Part shown: piece by piece, positions 1 through 5,693 of the stretch
Layout of the letters: each line of letters opens with the position of its first letter
How positions within the stretch are numbered: position 1 is the first letter of the stretch
Assembly (NCBI GenBank): GCA_039034155.1
Contig: JBCCBI010000229.1
Coordinates: 1-8,860 of the forward strand
DNA length: 8,860 nucleotides
Reading direction: 5' to 3'
From: JBCCBI01 sp039034155
GTDB taxonomy: Bacteria > Deinococcota > Deinococci > Deinococcales > Trueperaceae
Position numbers and translations under genes: made by a program
Notes under the pieces: generated by a model
What the model was told of the DNA's origin: nothing
The model's input: the letters and a program-made list of their open reading frames with translations, nothing else
The model's database searches: none

Positions 1-1
1 G

Positions 2-64
2 CGTTCAGTTCTTGTTCAAGACACTAACGGTAATCCTATTTCTCTCTTAGGAGCTACCCTCTAA
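2..64 (+). CDS. 3' end of an unidentified rightward gene (partial)
   Basis: One frame is open from the window edge to a TAA at 62-64 and encodes about 20 residues ending in NGNPISLLGATL. The only visible pattern is a short V-x-D-x-N-G-x-P-I-S turn, of the kind common in beta-sandwich or Ig-like repeats of surface proteins. This is far too little to name a family. Support that it is a real gene end comes from the intrinsic terminator on the same strand about 50 bases downstream, with only pyrimidine-rich, gene-free sequence between them. The 5' part lies outside the window. Confidence 0.35.
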   Translation, partial: RSVLVQDTNGNPISLLGATL

Positions 65-112
65 CCAATCACCCAACCCTCACCTCCTCCATTCCTCTTC
101 CCCTTTCCTCTG

Positions 113-139
113 GGCTACCTAACGGTAGCCTTCTTTTTT
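113..139 (+). terminator. Rho-independent terminator
   Basis: A perfect 7-bp stem, GGCTACC (113-119) and GGTAGCC (124-130), closes a TAAC loop. It is followed at once by TTCTTTTTT (131-139). Stem, tight loop and U-tract are in the right order for termination of rightward transcription. It would end the gene whose last codons are at the left edge and separate it from the lipoprotein gene at 246. Confidence 0.85.
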
Positions 140-174
140 GGGTAATAAGTGGCATCAACTTTGCACCACGGCAT

Positions 175-186
175 ACTTCATGAAGT
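175..186. repeat. 12-bp perfect palindrome ahead of the lipoprotein gene
   Basis: ACTTCATGAAGT is fully self-complementary. It sits about 60 bases upstream of the lipoprotein start, in the 106-base gap after the terminator. It could be a binding site for a dimeric regulator, but no convincing -35/-10 pair flanks it and no second copy was noticed, so the role is open. Confidence 0.3.
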
Positions 187-245
187 TGTGCATGTCGCAC
201 GCTGTACCTAGCTCCCTCGTCTACACTTCGGGCGGGGGAACTTTT

Positions 246-503
246 ATGGTGAAAGTTTTGCAGGTTTGGCTAGTTGCAGGATTACTAATCTTGACAGGAT
301 GTCATGACGCTGTGGGGTTAAATGCAGAGCAACTTCGAGAAATTGGCTTGGCATCGCTATCTGTACAGTACAGTGCTGAGGCAAAGGATTTCTTTGTTGA
401 AAGTTGCGACGAACCAAGTGATGGGCGAGACATAAGCAACCTAAGTTCTGAGTTTCAAGTAAGGAAAGCATCTCCTAGAATGGAGTTGAACCAAACACCC
501 TAA
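246..503 (+). pseudogene. Small lipoprotein gene, 3' end replaced by IS982 sequence
   Basis: The ATG at 246 follows a purine-rich GGGGGAA (234-240) and begins a textbook lipoprotein signal. There is a lysine at residue 3, a hydrophobic stretch of about 13 residues, then the lipobox L16-T17-G18-C19. The product should be exported by Sec, lipidated on Cys19 and membrane-anchored. The frame extends further upstream to an ATG at 138, but that would bury the signal peptide 36 residues inside the protein, so 246 is preferred. About 64 codons precede the IS982 left inverted repeat at 438. The last ~22 codons are insertion-sequence DNA, so the native C-terminus is lost or displaced. The mature part (DAVGLNAEQLREIGLASL and onward) matches no family I recognise. 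An alternative is a small complete lipoprotein whose frame ends by chance inside the IS. Confidence 0.5.
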
Positions 504-1429
504 AACTAAAAGGAGATGCTGCCATGAGTTTACTAGAATTGTTCTGTGAAGTCGATGATTTCTGTAAGGAGTTTGAGCCTTGGCTGGCCCAACAACAACT
601 GGCAGGTTGCTGTGGACGCAAACGAGGACCGCAACCACGGTTGAGTAAGAGCGAGATTATGACGATAGTGATCTACTTCCATCAAGCAGGCTATAAGACG
701 TTTAAGGACTACTACCAAAAGCATGTTTGCCAGGAGCTTGCTAACGAGTTTCCTGAATTGGTGAGCTATAACCGCTTTGTAGAGTTGATGGACAGCGTTG
801 GCTTACATCTGTGTGCTTACTTGCGAACACGGTTTGGGAGCTGCACAGGCATCTCCTTCGTTGATAGTACGTCGCTTGCCGTGTGTCACAACAAACGAAT
901 CAATCGCAATAAGGTCTTTGCTGGTCTGGCAACACGGGGTAAAACATCTATGGGTTGGTTCTATGGCTTCAAGCTACATCTTGTAGTTAACGACCAAGGT
1001 GAACTCTTAGCAGTCCAACTTACCGCTGGCAACGTTGATGACCGAGCACCCCTTGACAGCCTGACCCAAGGATTGGTTGGCAAGCTCTTTGGCGATAAAG
1101 GCTATGTCTCCAAAGACATCTTTGAACGTTACTACAAGCGTGGTCTAGAAGTCATTACCAACATCAGGAAAAACATGGAAAACAGTCTTATGAAGCTTAC
1201 TGACAAGCTCCTCTTGAGAAAACGCTTCATCATTGAAACCATCAACGACCAACTCTAGAACATTTCTCAGATTGAGCATACTCGCTACCGCAAACCTACC
1301 AACTTTGTCATTAACCTACTTGCTGGTTTGATTGCCTACACCCATCAGCCTAAAAAACCTAGTATCAATCTGGATTATGATCCCTCTTCACTTCCCTGTT
1401 TTAATCTGACGAAACTTCGAACTCAGGTT
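438..1429 (+). mobile_element. IS982-family insertion sequence (about 992 bp)
   Basis: The ends are imperfect terminal inverted repeats. The left end, 438-456 (AACCTAAGTTCTGAGTTTC), matches the reverse complement of 1411-1429 (AACCTGAGTTCGAAGTTTC) at 16 of 19 positions. The length fits the roughly 1-kb family norm, and the single internal gene is an IS982-type DDE transposase. Immediate flanks CATAAGC (431-437) and AATGAGC (1430-1436) agree at 5 of 7 bases, possibly a decayed target duplication, though this is weak. The element lies at the 3' end of the lipoprotein gene and only about 17 bases from the end of the convergent HxlR gene. Its transposase is nonsense-mutated, so this copy is probably not autonomous. 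Confidence 0.85.
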
Positions 1430-1453
1430 AATGAGCAAATGCACTCCTACTGA
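524..1453 (+). pseudogene. IS982-family DDE transposase, interrupted by an in-frame TAG
   Basis: The ATG at 524 follows a good ribosome site, AAAGGAG (509-515). The first 244 codons carry the family pattern: a basic N-terminal region (GRKRGPQPRLSKSE, 31-44), the first catalytic Asp in FVDSTSL (D114), the second in GDKGY (D191), and the Glu in RFIIETIND (E238). A TAG at 1256-1258 then stops translation. The same frame continues open to TGA at 1451-1453 with family-typical sequence (NISQIEHTRYRKPTNF, then LLAGLIAYTHQPKKPS), so the ancestral protein had about 309 residues. The stop replaces the residue between NDQL and NIS, usually Lys in relatives I remember, which would be one base change from AAG. 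All three catalytic residues survive in the truncated protein, but about 64 C-terminal residues are lost. The final codons pass through the right inverted repeat and overlap the HxlR stop. Confidence 0.85.
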
Positions 1454-1782
1454 ATTGTGGCATCGTAATGCTGCTCGGCCCAGTTAGCAAGCGCAAGAAT
1501 AGGTTCACGTAAACTGTCACCGAGTGGCGTGAGTCGGTATTCAACTTTGGGCGGCACTTCTTGGTAGTCAATGCGTTCAACAAGGTTGCTTTGCTCGAGC
1601 TTGCGGAGCGTTTGCGTCAGCATCTTTTGGGAAATATCACCAAGGTTACGCTTTAGCTCGCCATGCCGCTGTGTTCCCTTAGCTAACGTCATGATGATGA
1701 GCATGACCCATTTGTCAGATAGTAATAGCAGTGTTTTGCGTGAGGGACAGTAGGGATTCAAAACATCAATCGTGTATTCCAT
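1447..1782 (-). CDS. HxlR-family winged-helix transcriptional regulator
   Basis: This 111-residue protein is the normal length for the family and covers the whole domain. It opens with the conserved cysteine block YCPSRKTLLLLSDKWVMLI (C12, W25). The helix-turn-helix follows (HGELKRNLGDISQKMLTQTL, 40-59), then the recognition-helix end RKLEQSNLVER (60-70). The wing is YQEVPPKVEYRLTPLG (73-88), and a dimerisation helix ends in WAEQHY. Family members such as YodB, HypR and QorR sense electrophiles or oxidants through the equivalent N-terminal cysteine and repress a neighbouring, often divergent, detoxification gene. By inference it controls the divergent metallo-hydrolase and itself. The ATG is preceded by GAGG (complement of 1790-1793) with a 7-base spacer. 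The stop TAG (1447-1449) lies just outside the IS982 right end, so the insertion spared the gene. Confidence 0.92.
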   Translation of the reverse strand: MEYTIDVLNPYCPSRKTLLLLSDKWVMLIIMTLAKGTQRHGELKRNLGDISQKMLTQTLRKLEQSNLVERIDYQEVPPKVEYRLTPLGDSLREPILALANWAEQHYDATIQ

Positions 1783-1806
1783 CAGATAACCTCGCTAAAA
1801 TTCCAT

Positions 1807-1842
1807 AGGCACTCGAAAGTACCTACTGTACAAAAAGTGCCT
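1807..1842. promoter_or_regulatory. Nested inverted repeat, candidate HxlR operator
   Basis: The outer arms AGGCACT (1807-1813) and AGTGCCT (1836-1842) are perfect complements. Between them the inner arms GTAC (1819-1822) and GTAC (1828-1831) flank CTACT. The site begins 24 bases upstream of the HxlR start, in the gap shared with the divergent hydrolase gene, where an autoregulating HxlR dimer would bind. A TATAAC (1862-1867) just downstream could serve as a rightward -10 element, but its -35 is poor. Assignment to HxlR is inference from position and symmetry. Confidence 0.5.
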
Positions 1843-1885
1843 GCTAATTTAAACTCCCTACTATAACCGTTGTGATACCCTTTCC

Positions 1886-1908
1886 GATTAATTCTCAAGG
1901 AATTAATC
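1886..1908. repeat. 9-bp perfect inverted repeat (hairpin)
   Basis: GATTAATTC (1886-1894) and GAATTAATC (1900-1908) pair perfectly around a TCAAG loop. It lies in the leader of the hydrolase gene, immediately before the palindrome CCACGTGG (1908-1915). No T-tract follows, so it is not an intrinsic terminator. It may be an operator or part of a structured RNA from the suspected TnpB element. Confidence 0.5.
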
Positions 1909-1953
1909 CACGTGGAACGTGTAGAAACAGCTACTGATTCCGCTGGGGACGAA

Positions 1954-1974
1954 GTAAAGCCCATAGGGGTTTAC
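1954..1974 (+). repeat. Hairpin in the hydrolase leader
   Basis: GTAAAGCCC (1954-1962) pairs with GGGGTTTAC (1966-1974) around an ATA loop. Eight of nine pairs are Watson-Crick and the remaining one is G-T, allowed in RNA. No poly-U follows, so termination is unlikely. It lies inside the stretch proposed as a TnpB right end, where such stems belong to the guide RNA scaffold, but it could equally be a leader structure of the hydrolase mRNA. Confidence 0.45.
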
Positions 1975-2029
1975 GAAGCATGTAATCGGAATCGGTATGA
2001 AGCATCAACTTAAGTCTGTAGCAACGGTC

Positions 2030-2037
2030 AAGGAGGG
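2030..2037 (+). promoter_or_regulatory. Strong ribosome binding site for the ATG at 2043
   Basis: AAGGAGGG lies five bases before the ATG at 2043-2045, close to a consensus Shine-Dalgarno sequence. It marks 2043 as the true initiation site of the hydrolase gene, 38 codons upstream of the ATG that opens the uninterrupted frame at 2157. The site at 2157 has only a weak AAGATG in front of it. Confidence 0.8.
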
Positions 2038-2042
2038 TGACA

Positions 2043-2120
2043 ATGACAAAGCTATCACGCCGTAACGTGCTTAAATCGTTTGGTACTTGGAGTCTGGCTG
2101 GTACTGCAACGGCCAGTTAG
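2043..2120 (+). pseudogene. Tat signal peptide of the hydrolase, broken by an amber codon
   Basis: From the ATG at 2043 the frame encodes 25 residues and then TAG (2118-2120). The peptide has a basic start and a twin-arginine motif, S-R-R-N-V-L-K (residues 5-11), followed by an uncharged stretch rich in G, A, S and T. After the TAG the same frame continues QGLKGQAWAQDA and joins the hydrolase without another stop. A-W-A before QDA would be a good leader peptidase site. The intact precursor would have had 298 residues and been exported folded with its metal by the Tat pathway. As it stands, translation from the strong ribosome site ends here. The hydrolase can then be made only by readthrough, by reinitiation 36 bases downstream at 2157, or not at all. 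A sequencing error is also possible. Confidence 0.75.
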
Positions 2121-2156
2121 CAAGGCCTTAAAGGGCAAGCTTGGGCACAAGATGCA

Positions 2157-2939
2157 ATGAACACCATGAAGGTACTTCCTACAGAGGGCAGCATTGTGCA
2201 ACTGCCTAAGCAGGGCGCCACCATACACAGTTATGTTTCACCAGAAGCAGGTGTCATGGTTACGTCACACATTATTGAAACAGAACGTCAACTAGTGATT
2301 GTAGACACAACTTTACTGCCCAGTACGGCTGCTGAAGTACGCAGTTATGCTGATAGTCTCGGCAAACCTATTGAGCGCATCATCATCAGCCACGCCCATT
2401 CTGACCACTGGTCAGGACTGGCTAGCTTTGCAGGTATCCCCGTATTTACAACGGACAAAGTGCGTGAAGACATCGCTCAAGAAATTCGTGACGAGGGCGC
2501 GGTATCTATGGAGGTTCTCGATCCAGTGATACCACTCACGGCTGACACCGAAACTCTGGACGGCTTAACCTTCGAGTATTTGATCTACAACGACGCTGAA
2601 TCTCCTGAACAAGTTACGGTTCATTTACCAGAGCTTGGCATATTATTTGCGCAAGATTTGGTCTACAACAACGTCTACTTTTTTCCAGGCGTGAACCGTG
2701 ATAACTGGGTTCGCACCTTGCAGTCTCTCCAGACGATGGACAATGCAGATGTCATCTTAGCTGGTCATGGATTCCCGACCACCAAAGGCGAGCTGGACAG
2801 TGCTATTAACTTTTTGACTTTGTATAGTGAGGCTGCAGAAGCTGCCACCGACGAGGCTAGTTTGCAAGACGCGCTGCGCCAAGCTTATCCAAACTATGGC
2901 GGTGCATTTTTACTAAACTTTGCGGCTATGGCGCTCTAG
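2157..2939 (+). CDS. Metallo-beta-lactamase-fold hydrolase
   Basis: The uninterrupted 260-codon frame holds a complete MBL domain. The zinc-binding signature is H-A-H-S-D-H (79-84), with further ligands probably H156 (VTVHLPE), D167 (FAQDLVY, the bridging Asp) and H204 (LAGHGFP). The early strand IVDTTLLPS (48-56) is the usual edge of the active site. Such proteins are zinc hydrolases with varied substrates, and nothing here identifies a true beta-lactamase. The first codons belong to an ancestral longer gene starting at 2043 with a Tat signal, so the annotated start is a fallback. A product from 2157 would stay in the cytoplasm. It is divergent from the HxlR regulator, its likely controller. 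It contains no CTCGAG motif, unlike most genes to the right, hinting at a different origin. The stop is TAG, and no clear terminator separates it from the convergent gene. Confidence 0.88.
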   Translation: MNTMKVLPTEGSIVQLPKQGATIHSYVSPEAGVMVTSHIIETERQLVIVDTTLLPSTAAEVRSYADSLGKPIERIIISHAHSDHWSGLASFAGIPVFTTDKVREDIAQEIRDEGAVSMEVLDPVIPLTADTETLDGLTFEYLIYNDAESPEQVTVHLPELGILFAQDLVYNNVYFFPGVNRDNWVRTLQSLQTMDNADVILAGHGFPTTKGELDSAINFLTLYSEAAEAATDEASLQDALRQAYPNYGGAFLLNFAAMAL

Positions 2940-2989
2940 ACTTGGTTGTCTTCCACTTTTATCTCTTAGCAGATAGGGGTGCAAGATAC

Positions 2990-4027
2990 TTAGATGATGC
3001 TGAACCGCAGTTGATACCTGCGTGTTTCACTTGGCTCGAGCGTTACTAACTCGCCACGTTCACGCGCGTCTGCTCGGCCGCGAATGCCTGCACAATTGGC
3101 AGGTTCAAGCCCCAGCACATAAGCACCCTGCCCTAGCATTTTCCACTGATAAAGGTCAGGCAAACTGTCGAGTGAGTACTCGAGCCTCACCCCAAATCCA
3201 GCCATTGGACTGTGAACCGTCGCTTGCGCGTAATGATTATCCGACGGTTCAACAGCGTGATGAAACACTTGCTCGTCATAGCCTTGCTGCGGCGCGTGGA
3301 TATGCTGCCAATTATCAATGCCAGCTTCAGCAACGGCGTCGCGGGCAGTTGTGGTAGTTGCCTCGAGGTCTAAATGACTTCCCTCGGCAATCAGGGGAAA
3401 ACCCAAGTTGCAGTGATACAGAATCATGTGGGGTTGAGGATTAAATCCTTCGTTGGTGACGGCATCGGTTAGCTCGAGCCAGCTTGCCCCAAGCGCTGTA
3501 CGAAGCGTGCGGCAAAGTAGCAAGTTCTCCCCAAACAACCGTGCCTGACGAACCTTACCCTGAATCGTGATGACATAATCCTCACCTGCCTCAGTAGTCT
3601 CCCAGTCTGCCGACCAAGACACTTGCTCAGCAGGTAAGTTGGAAACGCGCCCGTGAATGCCAAGCTCTTTCTCACCATCACGATTTGCAGCACCAAATTG
3701 GTCGAGGCCGCATGTTGTTACCAACCCGCCGCCAAAACTTCTGAGCCAACCAAGCCCAGCGTGTTCAGCAAAGGCAGGATGCGGCCAGCCAGCGGGTGAA
3801 TGCCAGCAAAGAGACTGCCCATTGTAGCGGCACATGCCAACATCCAACGCACGGTCAACCAGCACTTGAAACTCGAGCCCACTCCCCGTATGCACGTTCA
3901 ACACACGACTGCCTCGCCCGCGTCCATCATCTAGCACAAGAGCCTGCACGCCAGCCAGTTGAGACATGTCACCAATGTGTTCGCGTAATGCCTGCGCTGT
4001 CCAAAGTTTGCCAAAAAGGTTAATCAT
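2990..4027 (-). CDS. DUF4432 family, aldose 1-epimerase-like protein
   Basis: The start at 4027 (MINLFGKLW) gives 345 residues, normal for DUF4432, a branch of the galactose-mutarotase-like beta-sandwich superfamily. Recognisable blocks are the N-terminal LFGKLWT followed by GDMSQLAGVQ, the glycine-rich SFGGGLVTTCGL (97-108), HGR (125-127), the YHCNLGFPL strand (204-212) and GLEPAN near the C-terminus (306-311), whose Glu may be the catalytic base. It would interconvert sugar anomers or epimers in the cytoplasm, but no DUF4432 substrate is known to me. In-frame starts at 4036 (ATG) and 4042 (TTG) exist. I prefer 4027 because a weak GAGA precedes it at reasonable spacing and the protein then begins at the conserved block. 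It is the last gene of the leftward catabolic set, about 93 bases after the dehydrogenase. Five CTCGAG sites fall inside it, all read as Leu-Glu. Confidence 0.85.
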   Translation of the reverse strand: MINLFGKLWTAQALREHIGDMSQLAGVQALVLDDGRGRGSRVLNVHTGSGLEFQVLVDRALDVGMCRYNGQSLCWHSPAGWPHPAFAEHAGLGWLRSFGGGLVTTCGLDQFGAANRDGEKELGIHGRVSNLPAEQVSWSADWETTEAGEDYVITIQGKVRQARLFGENLLLCRTLRTALGASWLELTDAVTNEGFNPQPHMILYHCNLGFPLIAEGSHLDLEATTTTARDAVAEAGIDNWQHIHAPQQGYDEQVFHHAVEPSDNHYAQATVHSPMAGFGVRLEYSLDSLPDLYQWKMLGQGAYVLGLEPANCAGIRGRADARERGELVTLEPSETRRYQLRFSII

Positions 4028-4120
4028 GATGAGCATTCTCAATCGTTAAAGTTAGAAGATAGGACATAAGGACATCATAAAGTGGCTCGGGGAGCTTGCA
4101 TCAACACATGAGGAAACTTA

Positions 4121-4909
4121 TCAACCTCCATTGACACCCATCCCACCCTCCACTTTGAGGGTTTCGCCAGTAATAAATGACGCACCTTCAGATGCTAAAA
4201 AGAGAATCGCGCTAGCCACTTCCTGCGGCTGCCCAAAACGCCCCAGAGCATGCAAGCTATTCCAGTTGGCAATGAGTGTGTCGGGGTCATCTGCTTCTTT
4301 AAAAATGCGCTCGTTCATGGGCGTCATAATGGTGCCGGGCGCAACGGCGTTCACGCGAATGTTGTGAGGTGCGTATTCCACTGCAGCCTGCCGGGTGAGG
4401 GCTTCTACGCCACCTTTGGCGGCGGCATACGCAGACCAACCGCGAAAGCCAAGATGTCCTTGCATGGAACTCACGTTCACAATGCTGCCAGAACCTTGGC
4501 TAACCATCAACGGCAACACTGCCCGCATCCCACGCCAAACACCGGTGAGGTTGACATTGAGAACGCGTTGCCACGTTGCGTTGTCAATGTCGGTAACGGA
4601 ACCGGGCAAAGCAACAGCGGCGTTGTTCACCAGTACATCAACCTGACTCCAAGCTTGCTTAACTTGGTTCACCATGGTGTTGACGCTATCACTATCGCCA
4701 ACATCGGTCGGGATGAACAAGGTTTTATTGTCTGAGTTTAGGGAGGCTCGAGCCGCTTCACCTTTATCTACATCAACGTCCGCCAGCACCACCCGTGCCC
4801 CAGCCTGAACAAAGGCTTGTGCTGTCACCAAACCAATACCATCAGCTCCACCTGTGATGATGACAACGTTGTTCTCAAAAGATTGTGTCGTCGATGGGAT
4901 AGCGATCAT
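4121..4909 (-). CDS. Short-chain dehydrogenase/reductase (classical SDR)
   Basis: This is a full-length 262-residue classical SDR. The Rossmann motif is TGGADGIG (19-26). An acidic residue ends the second strand (ADVD, D44), which favours NAD over NADP. NNAA is at 95-98, the structural Asn at N120, the catalytic Ser in NVSS (147-148), Y161 and K165 in Y-A-A-A-K, and PG at 191-192. The C-terminal LKVEGGMGVNGG is typical of FabG-like SDRs. It would oxidise a secondary alcohol to a ketone, or the reverse. Placed directly after the enoyl-CoA hydratase, it plausibly oxidises the 3-hydroxyacyl product, although SDRs act on many alcohols, including sugars. The ATG at 4909 has AAAGGA (complement of 4919-4924) nine bases ahead, inside the end of the upstream gene. 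The 3-base gap to that gene indicates one transcript. Confidence 0.93.
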   Translation of the reverse strand: MIAIPSTTQSFENNVVIITGGADGIGLVTAQAFVQAGARVVLADVDVDKGEAARASLNSDNKTLFIPTDVGDSDSVNTMVNQVKQAWSQVDVLVNNAAVALPGSVTDIDNATWQRVLNVNLTGVWRGMRAVLPLMVSQGSGSIVNVSSMQGHLGFRGWSAYAAAKGGVEALTRQAAVEYAPHNIRVNAVAPGTIMTPMNERIFKEADDPDTLIANWNSLHALGRFGQPQEVASAILFLASEGASFITGETLKVEGGMGVNGG

Positions 4910-4912
4910 CAG

Positions 4913-5692
4913 TCAATGTCCTTTGAATTCTGGTGAACGTTTCTCAACAAATGCTTGAATGCCCTCGAGCCCATCCTCGCTAGCGTACAATCCGAACAAT
5001 ACTTCTTGCTCGAGGGACAGCGCACTTGAAAGTGATGCATCGGTCCCATCACGCAAGAGTCGTTTCATAGCTTGGGCTGCTAAGGGTGCAACTTTGAGGG
5101 CGTAACGGGCTTTCTCGAGCGCAGCCTCAGCTAAATCTTCTGGTTCAACCACGGCTGCAGCAAGACCTAAGTTAAACGCCACCTCACCTGAAAGTCGGCG
5201 AGCAGTCAGGAGCACATCTGCTGCCACATAACGCCCAACGGCACGCACTAACCGCTGACTGCCGCCACCCCCAGGAGATAATCCTAAAAGCCCTTCAGGA
5301 AGTCCAAAACGCGCTGTTGTACTCGCCAAAATAATGTCGCAGCAGAGCGCAAGTTCAAAACCGCCACCGAGTGCATACCCGTTGACCGCCGCAATGGTGA
5401 CTTTGGGAAAGTGCTCGAGGCTATCATTTACCCGCCGACCCCGCTGCTGAAAGGTTATAAATGCTTCGCGGTTGCCGTCGGCGTATTCGGCAATGTCGGC
5501 ACCTGCAACAAAGGCTTTTTCACCTGCTCCGGTCAAAATCACCACGCGGATGCTATCATCGGTGCGAATATCAGCAAGATGAGCCTCAAACTCGTCAAGT
5601 AACTCGGTTGACAGTGCGTTGAGTTTGTCCGGCCTGTTAAACGTGAGTTGGGTGATGCCCGGCTCGAGGTTGTCCCGCAACACAAGGGCCAC
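4913..5692 (-). CDS. Enoyl-CoA hydratase/isomerase family protein (crotonase)
   Basis: The 259-residue protein is a complete crotonase-fold enzyme. KAFVAGADIAE (59-69) supplies one half of the oxyanion hole, and YALGGGFELALCCD (106-119) the other half plus the first catalytic Glu (E113). FGLPEGLLGLSPGGGGSQRL (129-148) carries the second Glu (E133). With both acids present, syn-hydration of a trans-2-enoyl-CoA is the best guess. Isomerase or lyase activity within the family cannot be excluded. The LGLSPGGGGSQR loop departs slightly from the usual LG-x-x-PG-x-GGTQR, with Ser for Thr. The start is a GTG at 5692 with GGGG (complement of 5702-5705) nine bases ahead. Only one base separates it from the CoA-transferase stop, so the two are surely co-translated. 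Five CTCGAG sites lie in it, all read as Leu-Glu. Confidence 0.93.
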   Translation of the reverse strand: MALVLRDNLEPGITQLTFNRPDKLNALSTELLDEFEAHLADIRTDDSIRVVILTGAGEKAFVAGADIAEYADGNREAFITFQQRGRRVNDSLEHFPKVTIAAVNGYALGGGFELALCCDIILASTTARFGLPEGLLGLSPGGGGSQRLVRAVGRYVAADVLLTARRLSGEVAFNLGLAAAVVEPEDLAEAALEKARYALKVAPLAAQAMKRLLRDGTDASLSSALSLEQEVLFGLYASEDGLEGIQAFVEKRSPEFKGH

Positions 5693-5693
5693 G

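Larger units (their letters stand above)
1876..2013 (+). pseudogene. Possible TnpB C-terminal relic (IS200/IS605 right end)
   Basis: A frame open after a TGA at 1873-1875 runs to TAA at 2011-2013 and encodes 45 residues. These include HVERVETATDSAGDEVKP, then GVYEACNRNRYEAST. The V-E-x-x-T/S spacing followed by a late E-A-(G/C) and a final E-A is the pattern I associate with the variable tail of TnpB proteins of IS200/IS605 elements. No start codon or zinc-finger/RuvC region precedes it, so at most the 3' end is left. The stretch also holds inverted repeats (1886-1908, 1954-1974, and 1882-1890 with 1983-1991), as expected where the right end of such an element gives rise to a structured guide RNA. 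A TCAA at 2028-2031, a common right-end tetranucleotide in the group, directly abuts the hydrolase ribosome site. No composition or frame test was done, so this is tentative. Confidence 0.4.

Noticed and set aside
138..245. Upstream ATG at 138 as the start of the lipoprotein gene
   Set aside because: It overlaps the terminator T-tract and would put 36 residues ahead of an otherwise perfect lipoprotein signal. The ATG at 246 has the purine-rich site.
291..296. TTGACA inside the lipoprotein gene as a -35 box
   Set aside because: No -10-like sequence lies 16-18 bases downstream, and the hexamer encodes the lipobox region.
2960..2975. Small hairpin TATCT/AGATA between the hydrolase and DUF4432 genes as a bidirectional terminator
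   Set aside because: The stem is only five AT-rich pairs and no T-tract follows on either strand.
4061..4075. Tandem AGGACAT copies between the DUF4432 and dehydrogenase genes
   Set aside because: Two 7-base copies 8 bases apart in a short spacer are easily chance, and no promoter-like context was found.
4250..4735. Rightward open frame of 161 codons opposite the dehydrogenase
   Set aside because: It is fully antisense to a complete classical SDR, its sequence is low in structure and unlike any protein, and it has no ribosome site.
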